Assembly (NCBI RefSeq): GCF_004349195.1
Contig: NZ_SMLG01000010.1
Location: 62,001-126,000, forward strand
Reading direction: 5' to 3'
Source of the DNA: Flavobacterium rhamnosiphilum
GTDB lineage: Bacteria > Bacteroidota > Bacteroidia > Flavobacteriales > Flavobacteriaceae
Length of the DNA stretch: 64,000 nt
The notes under the pieces are model-generated. The model searched no databases and was not told the origin of the DNA. It saw only the letters and a program-made list of their open reading frames with translations. Of this stretch, positions 16,990 to 25,540 are shown one piece after another. A program made the translations under genes and the position numbers. The number at the start of each line of letters is the position of its first letter. Within the stretch, counting starts at the first letter, position 1.

Positions 16990-19440
16990 ATGGAGATTAA
17001 AAAAATTAAAAACATTTTAAACAATAGTTATTTTAATAATAGTTATGTCTATATCTATTTAACTTTTTCGTTAATTATTACATTTTGGTTATTAAGTTTA
17101 TTTGAAATTTACTCAACGGGATCAAATGGTTCCGAAGGTCAGAATATTGGAGCGACTTTAGTCTATAAATTACTGAATGATTTTTGGGCAGGAATAGGTA
17201 TCGGATTATTATTCATTCCATTTTATTTTGCATTACTTTATATAAAAAAGCCTCTTGAAGTAGTATTAATTAAAGTGTTGTTTGCTCTAGTTATCATTAT
17301 TCAGTTTGCTTTGGTAAAATACAGTCTTACCACACATATAAATCTGGGAGCGGATCTATTGGGATATTCCATGGATGACATGTACACTACGGTTACTGCA
17401 TCTGAATCGTTGTCTCTTCTCTATTTCTTGCCTTTTATAATAATGCCTTTAGTTTATTTGGGAATAAATTATCTTTTGAATAAGTATACAAATGAGCGAC
17501 AAATTTTTGCTACTTCATTCATTTTTGTAATTATTTTGGGGAGTGTAAAGCTTGTAGTTCCTGATTCATCTGGTGTAGTTTTTCAAAACAAACTTAATTT
17601 CCTGACTACAGATATCATTAAGTTTCAAAATGAAAAAAGCGCGCTGGACGCTTCTAATTTATTTTATAAGAAAGAGTTTCCTTTGATGAAGCCATTTAAA
17701 GAAACAGAAGATGTATTAGCTCCGTTTTTTAACATTCAAAGTGAGAAACCCAATATTGTAATAATTATGGCAGAAGGGTTAGGCAGCGATTTTATAGGTA
17801 AAAATTCTTATAGAGGCTTTACACCTTATCTCGATTCCTTAACCTCAAAATCCCTGTATTGGGAAAACTTTGTCAGCAATACCGGAAGAACTTTTGGTGT
17901 GGCATCATCATTATTGGGATCGCTGCCGTATGGAGAAAAAGGCTTCTTGGAATTAGGCTCTCAGCCTTCACACATTTCGCTTATGAGTGTCCTAAAAGCA
18001 AATGATTACACAACTTCTTATTATTGTGGTGATGATTCCAGTTTTGACAGAAAAATAAACTTTCTGGAATACAATGACATCGACCATGTAACCGATATAA
18101 ATAAATTTGGCACTGGCTATGTTAAAACTAAAGAGAATTCAGGTGGTTTCTCTTGGGGATACCCCGATGCCGAAATATTCAAAAAAACATTATCGGAACT
18201 GGATGGCAAAAAAATGCCACGATTAGATGTTATAATGACACTTTCGAATCACGAACCTTTTGATTTTCCTTCAAAGGATATTTATTTGAAAAAAGTTGAC
18301 GCCATTGTAAATACAAATAAGACTTTGGGAGTAAAAAAAGGAGAGGTTGAGACTTACAAAGATATTTTTGCGGCTCTTCTTTATACAGATACGTCTATTA
18401 AAAACTTTATGGAGGCTTACGCCAAAAGACCCGAATACAACAATACTATTTTTATCATTACAGGCGATCACCGATTGATTCCTATCCCTCAAAAAGATGA
18501 ATTATGTCGTTTTCATGTACCGCTATTGATCTATAGCCCGATGTTAAAAAAAGCGAAGAAATTTAAATCCGTTTCTTCTCATTGGGATGTAACCCCAAGT
18601 TTACTTTCTTTTTTAATGAATAATTACAAGTTTAACAAGCTTGAGAAGACAGCTTGGATGGGTCAGGGATTAGATACAGCAAAAGAATTTAGAAATATTC
18701 ACCAAATCCCTTTAATGAGATATAAAGGAAGCATAAACGATTATATTTATAAAGATTATTTGTATTCCGGTGGAGAATTATATAAAATAAATGAAAATTT
18801 TGGGACTTATAAAGTTCATGAAGAAAAAATATCTAAAATAATAGCGGACTCCTTGTTGAGTTTTAAAAAGCTAAATGCTTATTTAACCAAGAAAAATAAA
18901 ATTTTCCCCGCTTCTTTAAATATTTATTCACAACCGGCTGTTCAATTTTCAAAGACTGAATTAGCGACAATTAAAGAGTTAACAAAGGGATTGAATTTTG
19001 ACCAGACTTTTCTTCTCGCAAGAGATTTTGCGTTTAAAAAAGACTATAAAAAGGCAAAACTGCTTTGTAATTACATTTTAAATGAACTTCCTAATTATTC
19101 CGAAGTACGAACTTTAAAAGGAAGAATGCTGGCTTGGGAAGGAAAATTTCCAATTGCTGAATCCGAATTATTAAATGCGATTAAAAGAACTCCTTTTGAG
19201 AACGATAGTTATCTGGCATTAATGGATGTCTATTGGTGGTCAGACCAGAACAAAAAAGCAATTGAAATCGCAAATAAGGCTGTTAGTAATGGAATTAAAA
19301 ACCCAGAAATCAGCTTTAAATTGGCGGAGACATACAAGCGAATGAATAATCTTAAAGATGCAAATAGTATTATAAATAATCTTCTGAAAAGATATCCAGG
19401 AAATACTAACTATTTAATTTTTAAAAAATCCTTGCAATAA
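16990..19440 (+). CDS. LtaS-like sulfatase/phosphoglycerol transferase with C-terminal TPRs
   Basis: An 816-residue protein. About five membrane helices occupy residues 18-195. An alkaline-phosphatase-superfamily catalytic domain (about 250-590) follows, with NIVIIMAEGLGSDF (metal Glu near 261), nucleophile Thr near 300 in SNTGRTFGVASSLLGSLP, TLSNHEPFDFP near 420, and TGDH near 493. These match the Mn ligands and catalytic Thr of lipoteichoic acid synthase. TPR-like helices fill residues about 660-816. It probably transfers phosphoglycerol (or a related group) onto the operon's glycan on the periplasmic side. Its stop overlaps the YaiO start by one base (TAATG). Confidence 0.85.
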   Translation: MEIKKIKNILNNSYFNNSYVYIYLTFSLIITFWLLSLFEIYSTGSNGSEGQNIGATLVYKLLNDFWAGIGIGLLFIPFYFALLYIKKPLEVVLIKVLFALVIIIQFALVKYSLTTHINLGADLLGYSMDDMYTTVTASESLSLLYFLPFIIMPLVYLGINYLLNKYTNERQIFATSFIFVIILGSVKLVVPDSSGVVFQNKLNFLTTDIIKFQNEKSALDASNLFYKKEFPLMKPFKETEDVLAPFFNIQSEKPNIVIIMAEGLGSDFIGKNSYRGFTPYLDSLTSKSLYWENFVSNTGRTFGVASSLLGSLPYGEKGFLELGSQPSHISLMSVLKANDYTTSYYCGDDSSFDRKINFLEYNDIDHVTDINKFGTGYVKTKENSGGFSWGYPDAEIFKKTLSELDGKKMPRLDVIMTLSNHEPFDFPSKDIYLKKVDAIVNTNKTLGVKKGEVETYKDIFAALLYTDTSIKNFMEAYAKRPEYNNTIFIITGDHRLIPIPQKDELCRFHVPLLIYSPMLKKAKKFKSVSSHWDVTPSLLSFLMNNYKFNKLEKTAWMGQGLDTAKEFRNIHQIPLMRYKGSINDYIYKDYLYSGGELYKINENFGTYKVHEEKISKIIADSLLSFKKLNAYLTKKNKIFPASLNIYSQPAVQFSKTELATIKELTKGLNFDQTFLLARDFAFKKDYKKAKLLCNYILNELPNYSEVRTLKGRMLAWEGKFPIAESELLNAIKRTPFENDSYLALMDVYWWSDQNKKAIEIANKAVSNGIKNPEISFKLAETYKRMNNLKDANSIINNLLKRYPGNTNYLIFKKSLQ

Positions 19441-20705
19441 TGATTCCAAAAATAGGTATTAAGCTCACTTTTGTATTGGCATTTTTAGTTGCTTTTCCAA
19501 TGTTTGGACAAGAACAAAAATACAATGGCGACCCTGACAGTTCTTTTGAGAAAGCTCGTGAATTGGCTTTTAACAAACAACGTCAACAAGCACAGGACAC
19601 CTTGTTGTCTATTCTGACTAAATATCCTAATTATCACGAAATTCGTTCCTTTTTAGCGACAACTTATTCATGGGACGGTGAATACAAAAAAGCCAGAAAA
19701 GAGTTTGCAACTATTTTTGAGAAAGACACCAAGAATAAAAGTATCTGGGAAGCAGCAATTAAAAATGAATTATGGGGAGATATGCCTTATCCTGCTTTAG
19801 AAATGACAACTGAGGCTTTGAAAAATTTCCCTGATGATCCTGAAATATTGTATTTAAAGGCCAGTGCTCAAGAAAATACAAACAATCCAATAGAAGCATT
19901 AAATACAGTTCAATTTATATTAGATAAAAATCCAGAGGATAAAAAAGCTAACGATTATAAAATAAGTTTAAATAAAATACTGAGTCAAAATTCTATTGGA
20001 ATTAATTCAATTGTTGATTTATATTCGGATGTATTTGATCCAATGCAATATCATACTCTTAAATATGGCCGCCAAACAAAATACGGAAGTATAATAGCAA
20101 AAGTAAATTTCAATAGAAGATTCAAGGAAAATGGGTTACAGTATGAAGTCGATTTATACCCAAAAATTTCAAAAGGATTTTACGCCTATATTAATGTTGG
20201 TTTGTCAAATTCTTTTCTGTTTCCAGATGTTAGATTTGGTGCAGAATTATACAAATCTTTACCTAAAAGCTTCGAAGTTTCATTAGGGTTCCGAACTTTA
20301 AAATATAGTACAACCACTACTATATATACCGGATCTGTTGGCTGGTATTATGGAAATAGTTATTGGTCATTTCGTCCTTATATAACACCAGGCGGAGTCG
20401 GAACCAGCACCTCAGGAACTATTGCATATCGCAAATATCGTAGTGATGCTGATAATTATTTAGGACTTTCATTAGGAATTGGTTTTTCCCCTGAAACAAA
20501 TCAATTTAATTTTAATGAAAATGAAGCCTCTATCATAAATTTAAAGTCGCAAAAAATTAATTTGGGATATTATTTTACTTCGTCAAACAAACAAAATGCT
20601 TGGGGAACTCAATTTGCAGTTACGCACCAAGAAATAATATTTGACCCAGGTAAATACTTTTGGATCTATTCACTTAATTTATCGTGGGAAATAAGATTCA
20701 AATAG
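19440..20705 (+). CDS. YaiO-family outer-membrane beta-barrel protein with TPR domain
   Basis: A 421-residue protein with a signal peptide (about residues 1-23, ending MFGQ). TPR-like repeats run to about 185 (FEKARELAFNKQRQQAQ, FLATTYSWDGEYKKARKEF, YLKASAQENTNNPIEAL). A C-terminal barrel of amphipathic strands ends in a charged-aromatic strand (LSWEIRFK). This order fits the YaiO outer-membrane family. With the synthase and the LtaS-like enzyme it would complete a trans-envelope route: the TPRs bind the nascent glycan or partners and the barrel gives an exit. Export function is inferred. Confidence 0.85.
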   Translation: MIPKIGIKLTFVLAFLVAFPMFGQEQKYNGDPDSSFEKARELAFNKQRQQAQDTLLSILTKYPNYHEIRSFLATTYSWDGEYKKARKEFATIFEKDTKNKSIWEAAIKNELWGDMPYPALEMTTEALKNFPDDPEILYLKASAQENTNNPIEALNTVQFILDKNPEDKKANDYKISLNKILSQNSIGINSIVDLYSDVFDPMQYHTLKYGRQTKYGSIIAKVNFNRRFKENGLQYEVDLYPKISKGFYAYINVGLSNSFLFPDVRFGAELYKSLPKSFEVSLGFRTLKYSTTTTIYTGSVGWYYGNSYWSFRPYITPGGVGTSTSGTIAYRKYRSDADNYLGLSLGIGFSPETNQFNFNENEASIINLKSQKINLGYYFTSSNKQNAWGTQFAVTHQEIIFDPGKYFWIYSLNLSWEIRFK

Positions 20706-20758
20706 AGGATAGATTATTGAAGTTTAGTATCAAAACTTAACATTCCTTTCAAAAAGAC

Positions 20759-20766
20759 TATCTTTG
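20759..20766 (+). promoter_or_regulatory. Putative -7 box (TATCTTTG)
   Basis: TATCTTTG fits TAnnTTTG, 16 nt before the helicase ATG, giving a very short leader. It suggests the helicase has its own promoter separate from the operon before it. Confidence 0.5.
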
Positions 20767-20782
20767 CACAAAATTTAAGCAA

Positions 20783-22135
20783 ATGAGTACTTTCGAACAA
20801 TTCAATCTCCCTAAATCTGTGCAAAAAGCAATAGATGATTTAGGATTTATTTCTCCAACTCCCATCCAGGAAAAAACTTTTTCTGTGATAATGTCTGGAA
20901 GAGATATGATGGGAATTGCACAAACTGGTACCGGTAAAACATTTGCCTATCTGTTGCCTTTATTAAAATTATATAAATTTACTCCGGGACATACCCCTAA
21001 AATAGTAATTCTGGTTCCTACCCGTGAGCTTGTCGTGCAAGTAGTGGAAGAAGTAGAAAAATTGACAAAATATATGTCGGTTCGTACTGTTGGCATTTTT
21101 GGAGGTGTCAATATTAATACTCAAAAAACAACTGTCTATCAAGGTTGCGACATACTAGTGGGAACTCCAGGAAGAATCATGGATTTAACGCTGGATAATG
21201 TGATTCGTTTTGAAGAAATGCAAAAGCTGGTAATCGATGAGTTTGATGAAATGCTTAATTTGGGTTTCCGTACCCAATTGACCGCTATTTTGGCCATGAT
21301 GCCTAAAAAACGTCAAAACATCCTATTTTCGGCAACTATGACGGATGAAGTAGATGCTATTTTGAATGACTATTTTGATTATCCGGAAGAAGTTACGCTT
21401 TCAGCATCAGGAACTCCTTTGGAAAACATCAAACAAATTGCCTATAATGTTCCCAATTTTAATACCAAAATAAACCTTCTGAAACACTTATTGCAAAACA
21501 ACGAAGACATGAGTCGCGTTTTGGTATTTGTCAATAATAAGAAGATTTCAGATATGGTTCACGAACGTATCGAAGAAGATTTTGAAGGGCAATTTGGAGT
21601 GATTCACTCGAATAAATCACAAAATTATCGTTTGAGTACGATGGCTTCCTTTCAAGAAGGAAATCTTCGTGGTTTGATTACCACAGATATTATGGCAAGA
21701 GGCTTAGATATTTCTAATATCACCCACGTTATCAACTTTGAAATGCCGGAAATGCCAGAATTGTACATGCACAGAATTGGTAGAACCGGTCGTGCAGATG
21801 CTACAGGAACCGCAATAAGTCTTATCGCACCTCGTGAAGAAGAATCCAAAGTGGAAATAGAAGTGCTGATGAATATGGAATTAGCTATCGAGCCTTTCCC
21901 GGAAACAGTTGAAGTTTCTTCAAAATTAATCGAACCTGAAAAAGACAGACAACCGATTAAGTTTATGATGAAAAAACAGAAACTTGACGGAGATGGGGCT
22001 TTTCAAGAGAAAAGTAAAAAGAATAAGAAAGTCAATTTAGGTGGACCTGGGGTAACAAAGAAAAAAACGCACGGTTCAGTAAATAGAAACATGCTAAAAA
22101 CCAGAGACAAAAAGAGAAAAGACAAGAATAAATAG
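20783..22135 (+). CDS. DEAD-box-type RNA helicase (motif II DEFD)
   Basis: A 450-residue helicase with Q motif PTPIQEKTF, motif I AQTGTGKT, Ia PTRELVVQ, GG/TPGR in VGTPGRIMDLT, motif II VIDEFDEML, motif III SAT, motif V TTDIMARGLDI and motif VI HRIGRTGRA. Motif II reads DEFD in place of DEAD. The C-terminus (about 380-450) is Lys-rich (KKKTHGSVNRNMLKTRDKKRKDK), which suits RNA binding. It probably works in ribosome assembly or mRNA unwinding, as cold-shock DEAD helicases do. Monocistronic with its own -7 box and a strong terminator. Confidence 0.93.
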   Translation: MSTFEQFNLPKSVQKAIDDLGFISPTPIQEKTFSVIMSGRDMMGIAQTGTGKTFAYLLPLLKLYKFTPGHTPKIVILVPTRELVVQVVEEVEKLTKYMSVRTVGIFGGVNINTQKTTVYQGCDILVGTPGRIMDLTLDNVIRFEEMQKLVIDEFDEMLNLGFRTQLTAILAMMPKKRQNILFSATMTDEVDAILNDYFDYPEEVTLSASGTPLENIKQIAYNVPNFNTKINLLKHLLQNNEDMSRVLVFVNNKKISDMVHERIEEDFEGQFGVIHSNKSQNYRLSTMASFQEGNLRGLITTDIMARGLDISNITHVINFEMPEMPELYMHRIGRTGRADATGTAISLIAPREEESKVEIEVLMNMELAIEPFPETVEVSSKLIEPEKDRQPIKFMMKKQKLDGDGAFQEKSKKNKKVNLGGPGVTKKKTHGSVNRNMLKTRDKKRKDKNK

Positions 22136-22140
22136 TAATA

Positions 22141-22179
22141 AAAAAAGGCTAAAAATGATACTCATTTTTAGCCTTTTTT
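22141..22179. terminator. Bidirectional terminator
   Basis: GGCTAAAAATGA (22147-22158) pairs with TCATTTTTAGCC (22162-22173), triloop TAC, six A before and six T after. It ends both the helicase gene and the convergent lactonase-like gene. Confidence 0.92.
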
Positions 22180-22196
22180 CTTGAATCGTATCTATT

Positions 22197-23309
22197 TTAA
22201 TTCTTTGTAAAAACCAAACAAACCGGCGAACACAAAGCAATTTTTTTTCCAGTATCTGCAATGGCTCCCGTAGTTTTGTTTCTTTTAAAAATCACAATGT
22301 CATTTGTATATTGATGTGCTACCAAAAGAAAATTTCCAGTAGGATCAATCACAAAATTTCTAGGTCCTTTTCCTAAAGTACTGGTTTGCTCTTTCAATAC
22401 TAATTTTCCATTTTTTAGGATTTTAAAAATTGTAATATTATTTGCTTCACCTCGATTAGAAGCATATAAAAACTTCCCGTCAGGCGAAATATGAATATCC
22501 GCAGAACTAAAATCCCCTTTGAAGTCTTTTGCTAAAATAGTGGTTTCATCAATCTTTTTCAATATCCCGTTTGAATAACTAAATACGGTTAACGCTCCGT
22601 CAAGTTCCTGTAATAGATAAACAAATCTCCCGTCTTTACTGAACGTCAAATGTCTTGGTCCACTACCCGATTTCACAGAAATACTATCTTTTAATTCTAA
22701 AACAGTACTTGCAGCATTAGGATTATAAGCATACGAATATACTTTGTCATTCCCTAAATCATTAGACAAAACAAACTCTTTGTCTGGAGAAAAATAAACC
22801 ATATGCACATGAGGACCTTCTTGTCTTTGTGTGTTAATTCCTTTTCCATGATGTTGAATAACTTGCTTTGCTTCAGCTATACTTCCGTCGTTATTTTTAC
22901 TAAAAACGGAGATATTTCCACCGGAATAATTGGCAACTATCACATTTTTATCGTCATTAATGATATAACAAGGATCTGCTCCTTTTGAATTTTGCTTGTT
23001 GATTAAGTCTAATTTTCCGCTTGATGGAGTGTAACTGAAAGAACTTATCGTACTTTCAGCACCATTTTCATTTACGGAATAGATAAAGTTATTCTCTTTT
23101 GAAACCGTCAAATAACTCGGATTTATAACTTTTTCCGTAGCATTTTTAAAACTGAAATCACCTGTCTTTGAATCAAAATCATATACATAAATTCCTTTGC
23201 TGTCACAACTTTGGGTGTAGGTTCCAATCAGTAAATTGAATTTATTTTCTTGTGCCTGAACACTTGTAAAAATGAAAATTAACAGAACAACAGCAAACGG
23301 TTTTTTCAT
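22197..23309 (-). CDS. Lactonase-family seven-bladed beta-propeller protein, exported
   Basis: I start at the ATG at 23309 because MKKPFAVVLLIFIFTSVQAQ is a signal peptide. The 370-residue protein has repeated blades (FLLIGTYTQSCDSKGIYVYDFD, GPHVHMVYFSPDKEFVLSNDLGNDKVY, GPRHLTFSKDGRFVYLLQE, ADIHISPDGKFLYASNRG), the pattern of the lactonase/6-phosphogluconolactonase (YbhE/Pgl) propeller family. Export to the periplasm argues against a role in the cytosolic pentose phosphate pathway; a periplasmic lactone hydrolase is more likely, but no activity is shown. Confidence 0.87.
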   Translation of the reverse strand: MKKPFAVVLLIFIFTSVQAQENKFNLLIGTYTQSCDSKGIYVYDFDSKTGDFSFKNATEKVINPSYLTVSKENNFIYSVNENGAESTISSFSYTPSSGKLDLINKQNSKGADPCYIINDDKNVIVANYSGGNISVFSKNNDGSIAEAKQVIQHHGKGINTQRQEGPHVHMVYFSPDKEFVLSNDLGNDKVYSYAYNPNAASTVLELKDSISVKSGSGPRHLTFSKDGRFVYLLQELDGALTVFSYSNGILKKIDETTILAKDFKGDFSSADIHISPDGKFLYASNRGEANNITIFKILKNGKLVLKEQTSTLGKGPRNFVIDPTGNFLLVAHQYTNDIVIFKRNKTTGAIADTGKKIALCSPVCLVFTKN

Positions 23310-23421
23310 GTTTTTAAATTTTATTGAAAAGCTAAAATACACATTATATCCATAATGAATGTCAATTGTTTATTCCTTTGAAAAATTATAACAACTTCAT
23401 CTAAAACTGTCAACAAATTTG

Positions 23422-23429
23422 TATTTTTG
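23422..23429 (+). promoter_or_regulatory. Putative -7 box (TATTTTTG)
   Basis: TATTTTTG fits TAnnTTTG, 63 nt before the BatA-domain gene. The short repeat at 23436-23480 lies in the resulting leader. Confidence 0.35.
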
Positions 23430-23435
23430 ACTCAC

Positions 23436-23480
23436 GAAATTCAATGAACTCCATTGAAAATAAAATCCAGTGAAGTAAAC
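23436..23480 (+). repeat. Short repeat GAAATTCAATGAACTCC..., copy 2
   Basis: Aligns with 12642-12686. It occupies most of the leader between the putative -7 box and the BatA-domain start codon. Confidence 0.6.
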
Positions 23481-23491
23481 TCAACCTCAGA

Positions 23492-25420
23492 ATGCATTTT
23501 AAACATCCCGAAATTTTATACTTTCTGTTCTTGTTGATTGTTCCAATTTTGGTTCATTTATTTCAATTACGCCGTTTCAAAAAAGAATATTTCACTAATG
23601 TTCGTTTCTTAAAAGCACTTTCAATTCAAACCAGAAAAAGTTCTAAGATCAAGAAATGGTTGCTTCTCGCCTGCCGATTATTATTGTTAACTTTTATTAT
23701 TATAGCATTTGCACAGCCTTATTTTGAGTCAAAAGACAGTAAAAATGCCAGTAATGAACTGTATATTATTTTAGACAATTCTTTTAGTATGCAAGCCAAA
23801 GGCAAAAAAGGCGAATTACTAAAAAGAGCCGTTCAGGAATTACTCGAAGAAACTCCGGAAAATGTAAATTTTTCTTTGCTCACTAATTCCGAAAATTATT
23901 GGAACACGGATATAAAATCAGTTCGTAGTGCTTTGCAAAATCTAAAATACAGCGCCACTCCTTTCCAATTGGATAACATAATGGCAAAAATAAAAGCCCA
24001 TAAATCAGCTTTTAAAAAGGATATCGTTATCATTACCGATGCTGTAGGTCTTGATGAAAAACAACTGAAAAATAGTGACGCAACTGATTCTCCTTTATTT
24101 ATAATCCCAAAAGCAGAACAAAAAAACAATGTTTCTATCGATAGTGTTTTCATCAATAAAACATTAGAAAATTTTTATGAAATTAGCGTCCAAATATCCG
24201 GTTATGGAGATGATTTTAACCCGATTCCTATTTCTTTATACAATGAAAACAAGCTCATTGCGAAGACAATAGTAACATTAGACACAAAGAAAAAAAATCT
24301 AAATTTTACGATTCCAAAACAATCCTTTCACGGCTATTTCTCAATAGTTGACAATGGGTTGAATTATGATAACACGTTGTATTTCAGTATTTCTAAAACC
24401 AAGAAAACCAATATTATCAGCATTGGAGAACCGACGAAAAGCAACTTTCTTTCCCGAATTTACACCAGTGAAGAATTCAGTTTTAACAATTATACTTTAA
24501 GCGCATTAGATTACAATAAACTGGAAGAACAAGACGCGATTATTTTAAATGAATTGGATGAAATTCCGCAAGCTTTGGCGACCACTTTGAAATCTTTTGT
24601 AGGGAAAGGCGGCAATTTAATTGTGATTCCTTCGGCAATAAGTTCAATTACAAATATGAATTCTTTGGTGTCGAATTTTGGAAATCTTACATTCAATTCT
24701 TTAGAAAACAGAGAAAAACTGATTACTAAAATCAACTTTAATCATCCTATATTCAATAGTGTTTTTGAAAATAAAGTGACTAATTTTCAATATCCAAAAA
24801 CAAAAAGTTCGTTTGTATTATCAAGCCCAAACCCTGCCGCTTTGTCTTATGAGGATCAAAGTGTTTTCTTGACTTCGATAGCAAATTCGGTTTCAGCAGT
24901 TGCTATTTTTGCAGCTCCTATCAACATCGAAAATTCAAATTTCCAACAATCTCCATTAATTGTGCCTACATTTTACAAGATGGCGATGAACAATCAAAAA
25001 AACGGTGTAAATGCTTTGATAATAGGGAATAATAACCCGCACTTGACAGAAGCATCGTTAAACAAAGACGCCATTTTAACTGTAAAAGGCTTGGACGAAC
25101 AATTTATTCCTATCCAACAAATTCTGAATAACAAAGTCAAAATGACTTTCAATGATTATCCGGAACAAGCGGGAAATTTTCGCATTTACAATAAAAAAGA
25201 GTGGATTGAAAACATCAGTTTCAATTATAACAGAACCGAAAGTGATTTGGCTTCAGCCAATGACAATATTCTTTCGGACTATAAAACAATCGAATCAATC
25301 CCATCACTATTTGACACTTTACAAACTGACAGAACTGATAATCAAATTTGGAAATGGTTTGTTATCTTTGCACTGTTATTTCTAATAACCGAAATGGCAA
25401 TTATACGATTCTTAAAGTAA
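23492..25420 (+). CDS. BatA-domain membrane protein
   Basis: A 642-residue protein. The N-terminal BatA motif spans about residues 1-80 (FKHPEILYFLFLLIVPILVHLFQLRR, then KSSKIKKWLLLACRLLLL), giving two membrane helices. A von Willebrand A-like segment starts at about 92 (LYIILDNSFSMQAKGKKG, metal-site-like DNSFSM). A final helix near 620-640 anchors the C-terminus. Most of the protein is periplasmic. It belongs to the aerotolerance-like Bacteroidetes family, function uncertain. The dihydroorotase-like gene follows after 120 bp; this pairing looks fixed in flavobacteria from memory. Confidence 0.85.
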   Translation: MHFKHPEILYFLFLLIVPILVHLFQLRRFKKEYFTNVRFLKALSIQTRKSSKIKKWLLLACRLLLLTFIIIAFAQPYFESKDSKNASNELYIILDNSFSMQAKGKKGELLKRAVQELLEETPENVNFSLLTNSENYWNTDIKSVRSALQNLKYSATPFQLDNIMAKIKAHKSAFKKDIVIITDAVGLDEKQLKNSDATDSPLFIIPKAEQKNNVSIDSVFINKTLENFYEISVQISGYGDDFNPIPISLYNENKLIAKTIVTLDTKKKNLNFTIPKQSFHGYFSIVDNGLNYDNTLYFSISKTKKTNIISIGEPTKSNFLSRIYTSEEFSFNNYTLSALDYNKLEEQDAIILNELDEIPQALATTLKSFVGKGGNLIVIPSAISSITNMNSLVSNFGNLTFNSLENREKLITKINFNHPIFNSVFENKVTNFQYPKTKSSFVLSSPNPAALSYEDQSVFLTSIANSVSAVAIFAAPINIENSNFQQSPLIVPTFYKMAMNNQKNGVNALIIGNNNPHLTEASLNKDAILTVKGLDEQFIPIQQILNNKVKMTFNDYPEQAGNFRIYNKKEWIENISFNYNRTESDLASANDNILSDYKTIESIPSLFDTLQTDRTDNQIWKWFVIFALLFLITEMAIIRFLK

Positions 25421-25540
25421 ATAACGAAGGTCCAATACTTAAAAAATCAATATGAAATGAGCATGACCGTAATTTGGTCGTAAAAGTTAATGTAACTATG
25501 CAAATTCCATATTCCATTAAAAAACAAATATTATCTACAT

